NCBI GenBank assembly: GCA_034520215.1
Contig: JAXHNR010000002.1
Location: 718,642 to 782,641 of the forward strand
Direction of reading: 5' to 3'
Length of the DNA stretch: 64,000 nt
Source: Candidatus Krumholzibacteriota bacterium
Lineage (GTDB): Bacteria > Krumholzibacteriota > Krumholzibacteriia > Krumholzibacteriales > WJIX01
Shown: positions 27,467 through 35,490 of the stretch, one piece after another
Layout of the letters: each line of letters starts with the position of its first letter
Position numbering within the stretch: position 1 is the stretch's first letter
Position numbers and translations under genes: made by a program
The notes under the pieces: model-generated
The model's input: the letters and a program-made list of their open reading frames with translations, nothing else
Databases searched by the model: none
Told to the model about the DNA's origin: nothing

Positions 27467-27700
27467 GGCGCGGACGCTTCGCGGGGGGTTTTTGGTTGAA
27501 AAACTGATGGAAAGTGTATAAGATAAAAAAAGCTTAACGGGGAAATAGGAGGCGCTCAGCTTCGCGCCATCGGGCTTTGAGGATTACCATCCGCATTCTG
27601 TCCGTCGCTAAAGCGCCGGCCATCATGCGCCTGCAGCGGGCGGTAGGCCCTGCGAGCAAGCTCGCGGCCTCTCCCGCCGCCTATCCGTAAACCGTTTTAC
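27464..27700. repeat. Dispersed palindromic repeat copy 2, probably a large attC site
   Basis: Bases 27464-27687 match 31417-31635 with small differences. The right part can fold as nested stems (GCGAGC-AA-GCTCGC inside GGCC and GGCGG/CCGCC). GCTTAAC (about 27531-27537) and GTTTTAC (27694-27700) would be the outer boxes, with inner ATAGGAGGCGC pairing GCCGCCTAT. The block ends 22 bases before the nuclease gene at 27723. A shortened copy lies at 6559-6640. The region from 27345 has no other gene. Confidence 0.6.
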
Positions 27701-27722
27701 TTTAATTACTTGAGGAAAAAGA

Positions 27723-28616
27723 ATGTTAGAAAAAGACATAGAAAATCTGATAGCAATGTACCCGGAAGAAATATTTAAAGGAGAAGGATTTAAGCTTATT
27801 GAGCAACAGTATTCGGTTGAAGGCAAGAGAATAGATATTCTTTTTGAAGATGGTGTTGGTAGGAAAGTTATTGTTGAAGTAAAAAGAGGAATCTTAAATC
27901 GTAATGCCTCGGGGCAAATAGCTGAATATTATGGAAGATTAAAAAGTAAAAATAAAGATACATTTTATGAAATGATATTATGCGCAAATGTGATTCCTAA
28001 AGAAAGGCGATTATTTTTAGAAAATATTGGGATTGAGTGTAAAGAGCTTGGTATAGCATTTATTTCAGAACTATCAAAAAAATATGACTATACATTTATT
28101 GATGATCGGCCATCATATCAAAATAAACAGCGTGCAAATAATAAAATTACATCACACTATTCTATCGACTCAAATACTGAAGATATTTCTACATGGATTT
28201 TTCAGGGTAATCCACAAAGGTATGATATTTTGAACTCATTATCAGATAATGAGATTGGCAATAATATACATTGGTCTGTCAATCAGCATAAAAGAAAAAT
28301 TAAAAAAAACCATATAGGATTGATCTGGATGTCTGGTAAAGATGCTGGAATCTATGCTCTTACTCGGATAGAAACGGATCCAGCGTTAAGGAAGGATCAT
28401 CCAGCAGAAAGAAAGTACTGGTTGAATGATTCTGAAAAAGAGGAAGCTGTAAGGGTTGAAATGACAATTTTGAAAAGGTTGCTGAATAAACCAATTTTAA
28501 AAAAAGATTTATTGAAAATTAATGAATTGAATAATTTATCAATTCTTCGTCACTACCAGGGAACGAATTTCCCTGTAAAAGATACTGAATGGAAAATAAT
28601 ATCTCAGTTAATATAA
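27723..28616 (+). CDS. PD-(D/E)XK nuclease fused to an EVE domain (candidate modified-DNA-dependent endonuclease)
   Basis: A 297-residue protein with ribosome site GAGGAAAAAG. Residues 1-~125 resemble the NucS/DUF91 nuclease domain: MLEKDIENLIAMYPEEIF, then KRIDILFEDG (Asp about 38) and VIVEVKRG (ExK about 51-53), a PD-(D/E)XK active site. Residues ~154-297 match the EVE domain (PUA-like fold): STWIFQGNPQRYDIL, IHWSVNQHKRKIKKNHIGLI, GIYALTRIETDP. EVE domains bind modified bases, and nuclease-EVE fusions are thought to cut modified phage DNA. Biological role inferred. The gene is AT-rich and forms a single-gene cassette whose attC starts six bases after the stop. Confidence 0.82.
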   Translation: MLEKDIENLIAMYPEEIFKGEGFKLIEQQYSVEGKRIDILFEDGVGRKVIVEVKRGILNRNASGQIAEYYGRLKSKNKDTFYEMILCANVIPKERRLFLENIGIECKELGIAFISELSKKYDYTFIDDRPSYQNKQRANNKITSHYSIDSNTEDISTWIFQGNPQRYDILNSLSDNEIGNNIHWSVNQHKRKIKKNHIGLIWMSGKDAGIYALTRIETDPALRKDHPAERKYWLNDSEKEEAVRVEMTILKRLLNKPILKKDLLKINELNNLSILRHYQGTNFPVKDTEWKIISQLI

Positions 28617-28621
28617 AAGTC

Positions 28622-28752
28622 GTATAACAACGCAATCAACCTGACCAAAAACGCGCATCGATTGTTTTATCGTATTTGCTTAGAGGTAGCGACTGAGAAT
28701 ATAAAGGTTCACTATCCGTTTAGTTTTTGGCGGGTTATCGCAGGCGTTATAC
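28622..28752. repeat. Full-length attC-like recombination site
   Basis: Outer boxes GTATAAC (28622-28628) and GTTATAC (28746-28752) are exact reverse complements. Inside them, the arms GTATAAC...CCTGACCAAAAAC and GTTTTTGGCGGG...GTTATAC pair over ~30 bases with bulges, one arm being one base longer, as in attC sites of integrons. Total 131 bases, similar to Vibrio VCR sites. It starts six bases after the EVE nuclease stop. Confidence 0.8.
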
Positions 28753-28783
28753 GGAAAACAGATAAGAACTTATTCAGTTAAAA

Positions 28784-28899
28784 ATATTTAAATAACACTT
28801 TACAACTAAATGTGATACCGATAAAATGCCAATGTTTCTTATGCGGACGAAATATCTAATAATCAGGATATCTGGAAACCGGATATACATAAGTTATAA
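28784..28899 (+). promoter_or_regulatory. Promoter plus attachment-site module, copy 2 (attI-like), in front of the exonuclease cassette
   Basis: About 95% identical over 108 bases to the block in front of Hachiman. It has the same TTTACA (28799-28804)/17/TAAAAT (28822-28827) promoter and ends at GTTATAA (28893-28899). The exact complement TTATAAC lies at 29678-29684, after the next gene. It therefore marks a second insertion point with its own promoter. Confidence 0.65.
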
Positions 28900-28913
28900 C
28901 ACTGAGGTTGAAG

Positions 28914-29660
28914 ATGAAAGATTTCATCGCAATCGATTTCGAAACAGCCAATCCAAAGAGGGTGAGTGCTTGTGCAATTGGGTATGCTAGAGTATCCAAT
29001 GGGGATATTGTTGAATCAAAAGGGTATCTTATCAAACCTGTTGGAGGGCATGCACCGTTCCAGTCAAAGATTCATGGGATAAAAGAAGAGCATACATGTA
29101 GTCAGCCAGAGTTCTGTGCTCTCTATCCTATTATTGCTGGTATCTTTGATTCACCATTGGTTGCGCATAGTCTATTTGATGAACAGGTACTCAGAGCACT
29201 TGCCCGATACTTCGGAATAGCCATTAATTTTATTTATCATGATACTAGTTCCATGGCAAAAATGCGCTTGCCTGATCTCAAGAACCATAAACTTAAGACT
29301 TTGGTGAAATATTTCAAGCTTCCCACTTTCAAGCATCATGATGCAAAGGAAGATGCTATTGCATGTGCTAGAGTATATTTAAAGTTACAAGATCTTGATC
29401 AAGATAATCCTGTTCAAATTGCAGGTGACAGCAAGACTGAATTCAAAGGACTAATTAGCGATATTCTCGAAGACGATGTTGTCGATTATAAAGAAGCATA
29501 TCAGCTACTCTACTGGCTTGAGGATCACAGAGATATTGCAAAAGAATATGAGGAGCTTACCGAAACAACCAGGCGATTTTTGCAGGATGATGTGCTAGAC
29601 AACATAGAGGCTAAGGCACTGAGAATGATGTTGTTGTACATCCGTGATAAAATATTTTAG
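28914..29660 (+). CDS. DnaQ-like DEDD 3'-5' exonuclease
   Basis: A 248-residue protein. The ATG at 28914 is chosen because GAGG is six bases upstream (a TTG at 28908 would give two more codons). Residues 1-~160 are an exonuclease domain: FIAIDFETANPKRVSACAIG (Exo I, D and E), LVAHSLFDEQVL (Exo II, Asp), and FKHHDAKEDAIACARVYL (Exo III, His-Asp), the DEDDh set of DnaQ-type exonucleases. The last ~75 residues are helical (VDYKEAYQLLYWLEDH) and unassigned. A role in defence or repair is possible from context only. The gene forms a single-gene cassette and is followed by a terminator. Confidence 0.85.
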   Translation: MKDFIAIDFETANPKRVSACAIGYARVSNGDIVESKGYLIKPVGGHAPFQSKIHGIKEEHTCSQPEFCALYPIIAGIFDSPLVAHSLFDEQVLRALARYFGIAINFIYHDTSSMAKMRLPDLKNHKLKTLVKYFKLPTFKHHDAKEDAIACARVYLKLQDLDQDNPVQIAGDSKTEFKGLISDILEDDVVDYKEAYQLLYWLEDHRDIAKEYEELTETTRRFLQDDVLDNIEAKALRMMLLYIRDKIF

Positions 29661-29677
29661 CAGTTGGATAAGTGGTG

Positions 29678-29716
29678 TTATAACTCCTATGAGGCCTATT
29701 TTTGTCAACAGATAAA
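29678..29716. repeat. Cassette-end motif c (complement of the 28893 boundary)
   Basis: TTATAAC is the exact reverse complement of GTTATAA at 28893. It continues TCCTATGAGGCCT...TGTCAA..GATAAA, matching the end of the cassette at 33509 closely and that at 38581 partly. No right-hand attC arm is found. Confidence 0.55.
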
Positions 29717-29730
29717 ATGATTCTGTTCCC

Positions 29731-29757
29731 CGGCGATTTTATCGCCGGGTTGTTTAA
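29731..29757 (+). terminator. Rho-independent terminator after the exonuclease gene
   Basis: Nine-base perfect stem CCCGGCGAT / ATCGCCGGG with a TTT loop, followed by TTGTTTAAT. It would end transcription from the module at 28784. Confidence 0.75.
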
Positions 29758-29760
29758 TTA

Positions 29761-30165
29761 TACATAAGACCGTTTCCCGACTTTGTTTCATGTTAAGGGG
29801 AGCAGGGTTGTGCCCTGCACCAAACTCCTATATTGGTTCCGGCTCATCGGTGATGAACCTGCGAAGCGGAAGCTTCACGACCAAGAAACACATCAGTTCC
29901 CTTATGCCGGATCAATCGAACGGATGGCTGAGTGCCAGAGCACTCTCCAGTTAACGTACGACCCGGGGAAGGGGCAGGAGGCACGATCCTTGTACATATG
30001 TATCCGGAGCGGAGCGGTCATCCAATCTATCGCGAAGGCTCATGATTTAAGTCTCGAGTACCTGGGTTGTGATCTTGGTCACAGACATTGTCCCTGTCTT
30101 ATGGTACTGAGCCGGATCATCATCTGTTACTCCAGTTAGACATTTGGCTTGACCGCCCCCTCCTC
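29761..30165. other. Non-coding stretch downstream of the IS110-type transposase
   Basis: No credible gene. It includes the hairpin GCAGGG-TTGT-GCCCTGC near 29803-29820. As it flanks the transposase pseudogene on its 3' side, it may be the non-coding end of the element, where some IS110/IS1111 members encode their bridge RNA. This is inference and element ends were not identified. Confidence 0.3.
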
Positions 30166-31208
30166 TTAAGTCCCAAGAAATTTATTCATATCAAAGGCCT
30201 TCTTTCTCTTGAGTATGTAATAGACAGCTCTGCCCAGCCTGTGTGCGAGGATGCTGAGAGATTTTGCCTTGCCATGTTTTCTCTCGAGTCTTTTTCTGTA
30301 TTTCATTCCCGCCGGGTTGTCCTTTAGAAAAAGTACGGCAGCTTCAGAGAACGCCCACTTCAAGTGCATGTTTCCGATCTTACGTCCGGAACTCCCATAC
30401 CTCTTTCCCGCCGACTCGCGGGCGCATGCCACGAGCCGGGAATAAGAGACAAAGTCCTGGACCCTGGGAAAACGATTGATGTCACCGATCTCGTAGAGGA
30501 TCACCATAGAGATGATTTTCCCCACTCCATGGATACTTTGTAAAAGATATAGAGCCTGGGGGTCGTGATACCGGGCGGTACGCAGTATATGTCTCTCCAG
30601 ATTTGTCAGCAGCTGGCTGAGGTGATTGATCAGTTCGAGATCAGTTTCGATGCTTCGTCGGACTTGGGGATCGCTGAACTGTTCGGCAATACCCTGCTGA
30701 TGGATCTTCCGGGCTATCTTTTTTCCGAACTCAGGTAGGTTGTATTGAGCATTGGTGTTCTGAATGTGAGCGAGCAGATCGGAGCGTTTTCGCATGAGGT
30801 AGTTTCTACGCCTCATGAGGTCCCGGGTTGATCTCATCTTAGCCGGATAGACATAAGCCATAGGGATCATGCCGCTTCTTAGAAGTCCGGCGATCTTTCT
30901 GGGATCGATACGGTCATTTTTAGCCTTTCCTCCGTGTATAGCTTTCATGTATAATGAGCCCCGAGGACAAAAGGGATGTTCTCTGCAGCGCATAGATCGG
31001 CAAGCCAATAACAGGAAAACATACATTCAGCTGCAACGGCGATATCTTCCCGGTATGGGGCGATAGTGTTTAGGAAGCACCCGGGCTCTGCGCGCGTGTT
31101 GCAGTGTACGAGGACTTCCCCGTGGTTGTCTAGGATGCAGATGTAAATTGATCTTGCGTGAAGGTCGATACCGCAGTAGAATTTATGCTCTTGAGTATAG
31201 AATCTCAT
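30166..31208 (-). pseudogene. IS110-family transposase, broken by a frameshift
   Basis: Two overlapping frames together make one IS110/IS1111-type DEDD transposase. The N-terminal part (from ATG 31208) has FYCGIDLHARSIYICILD, the first catalytic Asp region, and runs to IPFVLGAHYT-stop. The rest (to 30166) continues as LYMKAIHGGKAKNDRIDPRK (catalytic Asp region) through YLLQSIHGVGKIISMVIL (transposase_20 helix-hairpin-helix) to SYSRLVACARESAGKRYG. The frames should join around 30955, so one base has been lost or gained. The reading frame is otherwise intact, suggesting recent inactivation, unless programmed frameshifting rescues it. Confidence 0.88.
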
Positions 31209-31358
31209 AGAGGTCTCCTCCTTTACGGGTTAAGGTTGGTAGCTTCCCATCATACCACTTTGGTATGCTGAGGGGGAGGCCTCAATGAGTATCTATCGTT
31301 ATGCGGCTGACGGTTCTGCCCTGTCACGGATCTGGCAAGAGGCTTCGGCAGGCCGGCA

Positions 31359-31385
31359 GCGGCTCGGCCATTCGGCCAGAGCCGC
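31359..31385. other. Strong GC-rich hairpin between IS110 and the next cassette
   Basis: GCGGCTC.GGCC-ATTC-GGCC.GAGCCGC can form an 11-pair stem with one bulge, in a 31209-31416 stretch with no gene. The surrounding bases (GGCTGACGG ... CCCGCAGTTGATGC) look like further attC-type debris. Confidence 0.4.
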
Positions 31386-31416
31386 GCCAGGCCATCCCGC
31401 AGTTGATGCTGGGAAT

Positions 31417-31648
31417 GATGGCGCGGACGCTTCGCGAGGGTATTTTGGTTGAAAAACTGATGGAAAGGGTATAAGATAAAAAGGTTAACGGGAAAATAGG
31501 AGGCGCTCAGCTTCGCGCCATCGGGCTGCGGATTACCATCCGCATTCTGTCCGTCGCTGCGCGCCGGCCATCATGCGCATGCAGCGGGCGGTAGGGCCTG
31601 CGAGCAAGCTCGCGGTCTCTCCCGCCACTGATCCGCAGCCCGTTAGGA
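31417..31648. repeat. Dispersed palindromic repeat copy 3, probably a large attC site
   Basis: Matches 27464-27687 and shares its stems GGCGC/GCGCC, GCGGAT-TACC-ATCCGC and GCGAGC-AA-GCTCGC. The pair TTAACGGG (about 31484) and CCCGTTAGG closes the structure. It ends at GTTAGGA (31642-31648), which is the exact complement of TCCTAAC after the next two-gene cassette. Confidence 0.65.
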
Positions 31649-31681
31649 CTATAGAAAGTACCTAAAGTAATAGGAGAAATT

Positions 31682-32902
31682 ATGATACAAAAGATTACAG
31701 TCAGTGGTTTTAAATCTTTAAATAAGTTTAGGCTCAATTTTAGAAAAGGTCTTAATGTATTAATAGGCCCAAACGGTGCGGGGAAAACAAATATATGCCA
31801 AGCTTTAGGTATGATTTCCGCTGTATGCGATAACTCAATTGCTGAATATATCATTTCAGTTGGAGGAAAATCATCTCTGTCAACTTTAAGTTCGAATCAA
31901 TCAAGATCGAGGCTGAAAATAGGATGTGTCGGTAACGTTAAAAATGACTTAGAAAAAGAATCAATAGATTTGAAATACAAATATTCTCTAACATTAAGAT
32001 TAAAAACTCAAGGTATGAAGATATATTATGAGAAATTAGAAATACAGAGATTAACAAGAGATCAAATCTACAAAAAGGTATTGACTGCATCAAGAAATAG
32101 TAAGGGTAATGCCAATATTAATATTGTTGATTTGGAAAATATAGGACCTTTAAGAACCGATCTTTTTCAAGAGGAAGGAAAAAGAGAATTTAATTTGAGA
32201 ATACCTGAGATGATGGGGTTTCTTTCTGTTTTATCGGTTTTTATCTATGCGTGCCATTTGGTTAACGCTGACTTGTCTTTTTCTAGAGCTTGGAATATTG
32301 ATCCATATCTTGCTAAACGTCCAACCGATGTATTAGAGCCTTCATCTATGTTATCGGATGGCAGGCGAATGGCTAATGCTCTTCATGAGATGGAAAAAAA
32401 GGGGGGAAAAGAATTTGAAGAAATGAGCCATATATTGGCAAGAATATTACCTGGTTTCAGGAAAATAAATGTTGTTACAAAAACTGAGACAATGCTAAAT
32501 TCTTTCTCAATAACCGATCATAATGATGTTACATGCCCTGCCAATTGTCTTTCCGATGGGACAATCAAAACAATTGCACTCCTTGTTGGAGTTTACGGTC
32601 AAAACGCTTCAACAAACATTATCGAAGAACCTGAAAACTACCTGCATCCATGGGCATGTCAACTACTTATACGATATTTGAGGGATCATTTTCAAAAAGG
32701 AGTTTGCATTATAACAACACATTCAGAAACTATTCTAAATTTAGTTTTTCCTAAAGAAATTGTAATTGTAGAAAATGAGAATGGATTTACAAAAGCTGCC
32801 AGGGCAACAAATAAATCTGGGCTGAAAAAAGCTATAAGCGAATCAGGATTCGGGTGTGGATATCATTATGTTGCAGGAAATTTAGGGGGTACGCCTGAAT
32901 GA
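31682..32902 (+). CDS. ABC/OLD-type AAA ATPase (candidate defence ATPase)
   Basis: A 406-residue protein with ribosome site AGGAGAAATT. It has the RecF/SMC-like N-terminus KITVSGFKSLNKFRLNFRKG, Walker A GPNGAGKTN (about residues 30-38), a late signature-like region CPANCLSDGT, and Walker B TNIIEEPENYLHPWA (about 310). TTHSETILNLVF follows as H-loop. This is the AAA_15/AAA_21 type found in OLD nucleases and in PARIS and related two-gene defence systems. It overlaps the next gene by four bases (ATGA), so the two act together. The cassette is AT-rich. Defence role inferred from gene pairing and neighbours. Confidence 0.8.
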   Translation: MIQKITVSGFKSLNKFRLNFRKGLNVLIGPNGAGKTNICQALGMISAVCDNSIAEYIISVGGKSSLSTLSSNQSRSRLKIGCVGNVKNDLEKESIDLKYKYSLTLRLKTQGMKIYYEKLEIQRLTRDQIYKKVLTASRNSKGNANINIVDLENIGPLRTDLFQEEGKREFNLRIPEMMGFLSVLSVFIYACHLVNADLSFSRAWNIDPYLAKRPTDVLEPSSMLSDGRRMANALHEMEKKGGKEFEEMSHILARILPGFRKINVVTKTETMLNSFSITDHNDVTCPANCLSDGTIKTIALLVGVYGQNASTNIIEEPENYLHPWACQLLIRYLRDHFQKGVCIITTHSETILNLVFPKEIVIVENENGFTKAARATNKSGLKKAISESGFGCGYHYVAGNLGGTPE

Positions 32903-33498
32903 TTGATATTAATTCCACAGTATTTTTAGTTGATGGCCAAACTGAGATAATGGCAATCAAAGCTAAATTTTATATGGAATGCGGTAGTGCGCCAGAATTT
33001 AGAAAAGTTGGATGTAATGGAAAGTCTGTCACTGCCGAAGGTTATGCATCAGCTGCCCTTGGAACACTCAATGCCGTTTTACGAGACAGGTTTTTACATA
33101 TCGTTTGTGTAGTTGACAGAGAAAAAAGAAGGCTTCTAGCTAAAAATTTCGGCAAAAAACTTAGAGAGTCAATAATAAGAAAAGTAGTTGAAAATACTAA
33201 GATTAAAGAAGACGACATTGAAAACAAATTAGTTGTATTTGTACCTGATAGAATGTTTGAGAATTGGATATTGAGTGATATCGAAGGAATAAAATCTTGC
33301 AGTTATTTGATCAAACAAAGTTGTAGACAAAAAAATTTCGAAGGCAAAAATGGTGTGAGAGAATTAAAAAATATCATGAAAGTGCAATACAAAAAATTAT
33401 TGCACGCCAAAAAACTGTTTACCTCCGTAAGAAATAGAGATGGTTGTTTAAATTCAAAGTCATTTAACATTTTCTGTACAGAAATAGGAATTAAGTAA
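32899..33498 (+). CDS. TOPRIM-like (DUF4276-like) partner of the AAA ATPase
   Basis: A 199-residue protein, start coupled to the ATPase stop (ATGA). It has a TOPRIM-like set of acidic residues: VFLVDGQTE (Glu16), HIVCVVDREKRR (Asp73 and Glu75), and MFENWILSDIEGI (Glu121, Trp123), the 'EGxTE ... DxD/E ... ExWILxD' pattern of DUF4276/OLD-type TOPRIM proteins. In OLD and PARIS-like systems the TOPRIM protein is the nuclease or effector released or activated by the ATPase. At 199 residues it is shorter than PARIS AriB, so the pair may be a distinct type. Family call is from motif pattern only. Confidence 0.65.
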   Translation: MIDINSTVFLVDGQTEIMAIKAKFYMECGSAPEFRKVGCNGKSVTAEGYASAALGTLNAVLRDRFLHIVCVVDREKRRLLAKNFGKKLRESIIRKVVENTKIKEDDIENKLVVFVPDRMFENWILSDIEGIKSCSYLIKQSCRQKNFEGKNGVRELKNIMKVQYKKLLHAKKLFTSVRNRDGCLNSKSFNIFCTEIGIK

Positions 33499-33508
33499 TT
33501 TGGATTAG

Positions 33509-33545
33509 TCCTAACTCCTATGAGGCCTTCCCATGTCAAGGGATA
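33509..33545. repeat. Cassette-end motif d (complement of the 31642 boundary)
   Basis: TCCTAAC is the exact reverse complement of GTTAGGA at 31642-31648. The following TCCTATGAGGCCT...TGTCAA..GATAAA is shared with the end at 29678. It begins ten bases after the TOPRIM gene stop. Confidence 0.6.
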
Positions 33546-33559
33546 AAGTTCACCTTTTG

Positions 33560-33587
33560 ACAGCTGCCTGAGGCAGCTGTTTTTTTA
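33560..33587 (+). terminator. Rho-independent terminator after the ATPase-TOPRIM pair
   Basis: ACAGCTGCCT and AGGCAGCTGT form a near-perfect stem (9-10 pairs) followed immediately by a run of seven T. Confidence 0.85.
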
Positions 33588-34203
33588 GATCACTGATTCT
33601 GTCATCTGTCTTAATTTCATCGATCTGGTATAGATAAGCATTCTACACCAAACACCTTCTATGGGGCAAGATGTCAAGACATAATTTCCCCCTATAGCCA
33701 GCGCACATATAATTGCATCCGGCGTCCGTCCCCAGTTGTATGAAAAATAGGTTTAAAATTAATCTTCGCATAAAGATACATGGTATTCGAGGGTTGATAA
33801 GTGAATGTTTGTATTTCAAGTGATTTGTCATCAACCTTCCGATGGCATCCCGGTTGACATCAAAGCATTTTTGTTCTCTGCACAAAGACAGGAACCAACT
33901 TTCTATCGGGGGACTCTATGGTCCATTGCTTTATTCGGTTCTCAAGGGGCATAGCTTATCGACGGGGACTCTGGACTTATGGTCCAGGACCAGTGTTTGG
34001 CTGGATACTCTCCCCTGTAACCATCTAGTTTCCAGGAACGGTTCCACCCAAGACTAATTTTATCTCCTGTATTATTTTTAACTCCAATAGATTTTACGTT
34101 GCGTGTTTTAATTTTTCCGGATTGTACACCTCCTTTGATTTCCAAATTGATAATACAATAGATGCAATTTGCCGTGCGATAGTAAGTCTGGCCAAGTTGG
34201 GTT
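33588..34203. other. Gene-free stretch before the IS3 element
   Basis: About 600 bases with only short, unconvincing open frames on either strand. The direct or inverted bits ACTCTATGGTCCA and ACTTATGGTCCAGGACCAG suggest decayed sequence. I recognise no gene, RNA or integrase remnant here. Confidence 0.5.
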
Positions 34204-34271
34204 TGAACCTCCCCCGTTTTCCTAGACACTGAGAAAAGCTATGTTAAACTAGAGATAGCAGGAGGTGTCGA

Positions 34272-34568
34272 ATGAAAAAGAGAAGGAAGAGATACAGCAG
34301 GGAATTTAAAGTGGAAGCTGTAAAACTAATAACTGAAGAAGGCAACAAAATGGTTACAGTGGCAAAAGAACTGGGGGTGCATCCAACTACGCTGACGAGA
34401 TGGAAGAAATAATATGCCGAAGACGCAAAACATTTGTTTCCCGGCAAAGGATACATGAAACCAGAAAATGAAGAACTGGCGCGGGTAAAAAGAGAAAACC
34501 GGCGTCTTCGGATGGAAAATGAAATTCTAAAAAAAACAGTTGGTTACTTCGCGAAGGACGAAGGATGA
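34272..34568 (+). pseudogene. IS3-family orfA (helix-turn-helix) with an internal stop codon
   Basis: From ATG 34272 (ribosome site GGAGGTG) the frame reads KKRRKRYSREFKVEAVKLI, then VAKELGVHPTTLTRWKK, a transposase_8 helix-turn-helix. A TAA at 34410-34412 sits where related proteins usually have Gln (CAA). After it the frame continues as YAEDAKHLFPGKG and a leucine-zipper-like [19 protein letters not shown] to TGA 34566-34568. One base change (CAA to TAA) would explain it. The run of A at about 34529-34536 may be the -1 frameshift site for making OrfAB. Confidence 0.85.
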
Positions 34569-35428
34569 AATACAAATTCATAAGAGACAATGAGAATAAA
34601 TATCCGGTATCTGTGATGAGCAAGGTTCTAAGTGTATCAAGAAAGAGCTATTACAATTGGCAGAGCCAGCCGGAAAGTAAAAGATATCGGGGAAAAAGGA
34701 GAATATTGGAAGAGATTAGGAGAATTCATACCGGTAGAAAAATAAGTTATGGCAGCCCGAGAGTGCATGAAGAATTGCTTGATAGAGGCTTTAGCTGCAG
34801 CCGGAAACGTGTAGCCAGACTGATGAGGGAAGAGCAGATAGCAGCAAAGCGCAAACGTAAGTTTAAACCAACAACAGATTCAAAACATAATTATCCTATT
34901 GCCGCCAATCTTCTCGACAGGAATTTTGAAGTTCTTTTACCGGACATGGTTTGGGTGTCTGATCTTACGTATGTTGCGACTGATGAAGGGTGGCTATATC
35001 CGGCTACTGTAATGGACCTATATTCAAGACGTATTGTTGGCTGGTCTATGGATAAACGGATGACGAAAGATCTTGTGATAGACGCTCTTGATATGGCTGT
35101 AAGAGCCAGATGTCCGGCCCCCGGCTTATTACATCATTCGGACAGGGGTAGCCAGTATGCCAGTTATAAATACCAGGATAAGCTCAAGAAACATGGTATG
35201 ATCTGCAGTATGAGCAGAAAAGGGAATTGCTGGGATAACGCTGTAATGGAAAGTTTCTATCGATCGTTGAAAGTTGAATCTGTTTATTCAAAGAAATATA
35301 AAACCAGAAAGGAGGCAAAAAGAGATATTTTCACATACATTGAAACGTTTTATAATCGTATTCGTCGTCATTCATATCTGGGGTATAAAAGCCCTTGTGA
35401 TTTTGAAAGGATGGCAAATATAGCTTAA
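34565..35428 (+). CDS. IS3-family transposase orfB (DDE integrase core)
   Basis: A 287-residue protein with the complete rve/DDE core: [18 protein letters not shown] (first Asp), [13 protein letters not shown] (second Asp) and [17 protein letters not shown] (Glu), spaced as in IS3-type transposases. The N-terminal [19 protein letters not shown] segment is the HTH_21 region. It begins at ATGA overlapping the orfA stop. The catalytic residues are all present, but the stop in orfA probably prevents production of the full OrfAB fusion. Confidence 0.92.
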   Translation: MKYKFIRDNENKYPVSVMSKVLSVSRKSYYNWQSQPESKRYRGKRRILEEIRRIHTGRKISYGSPRVHEELLDRGFSCSRKRVARLMREEQIAAKRKRKFKPTTDSKHNYPIAANLLDRNFEVLLPDMVWVSDLTYVATDEGWLYPATVMDLYSRRIVGWSMDKRMTKDLVIDALDMAVRARCPAPGLLHHSDRGSQYASYKYQDKLKKHGMICSMSRKGNCWDNAVMESFYRSLKVESVYSKKYKTRKEAKRDIFTYIETFYNRIRRHSYLGYKSPCDFERMANIA

Positions 35429-35490
35429 CTGACTGTCTGGAATATCGGGGGAAGACCAGGTACTTGCCATACCCTGTGCCACTCATCATC

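Larger units (their letters stand above)
34204..35458 (+). mobile_element. IS3-family insertion sequence (1255 bp)
   Basis: The left end TGAACCTCCCCCGTTTTCC and the reverse complement of the right end (TGGTCTTCCCCCGATATTCC) are imperfect inverted repeats with the TG...CA ends of IS3 elements. Inside are orfA and orfB in the usual overlapping order. No matching short target duplication is visible (GTT left, GGT right). It sits directly in front of the integrase remnant and probably removed the rest of that gene. Confidence 0.85.

Noticed and set aside
27350-31650. CRISPR array explanation for the repeated palindromic blocks
   Set aside because: Repeats are few, long and unevenly spaced with genes between them; no regular spacer pattern or cas genes.
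33643-33885. Minus-strand frame with HLKYKHSLINPRIPC as a gene
   Set aside because: No start signal or family match; it lies in what looks like decayed sequence.
34197-35465. Target-site duplication of the IS3 element
   Set aside because: Flanking bases (GTT left, GGT right) do not match, so no duplication is claimed.
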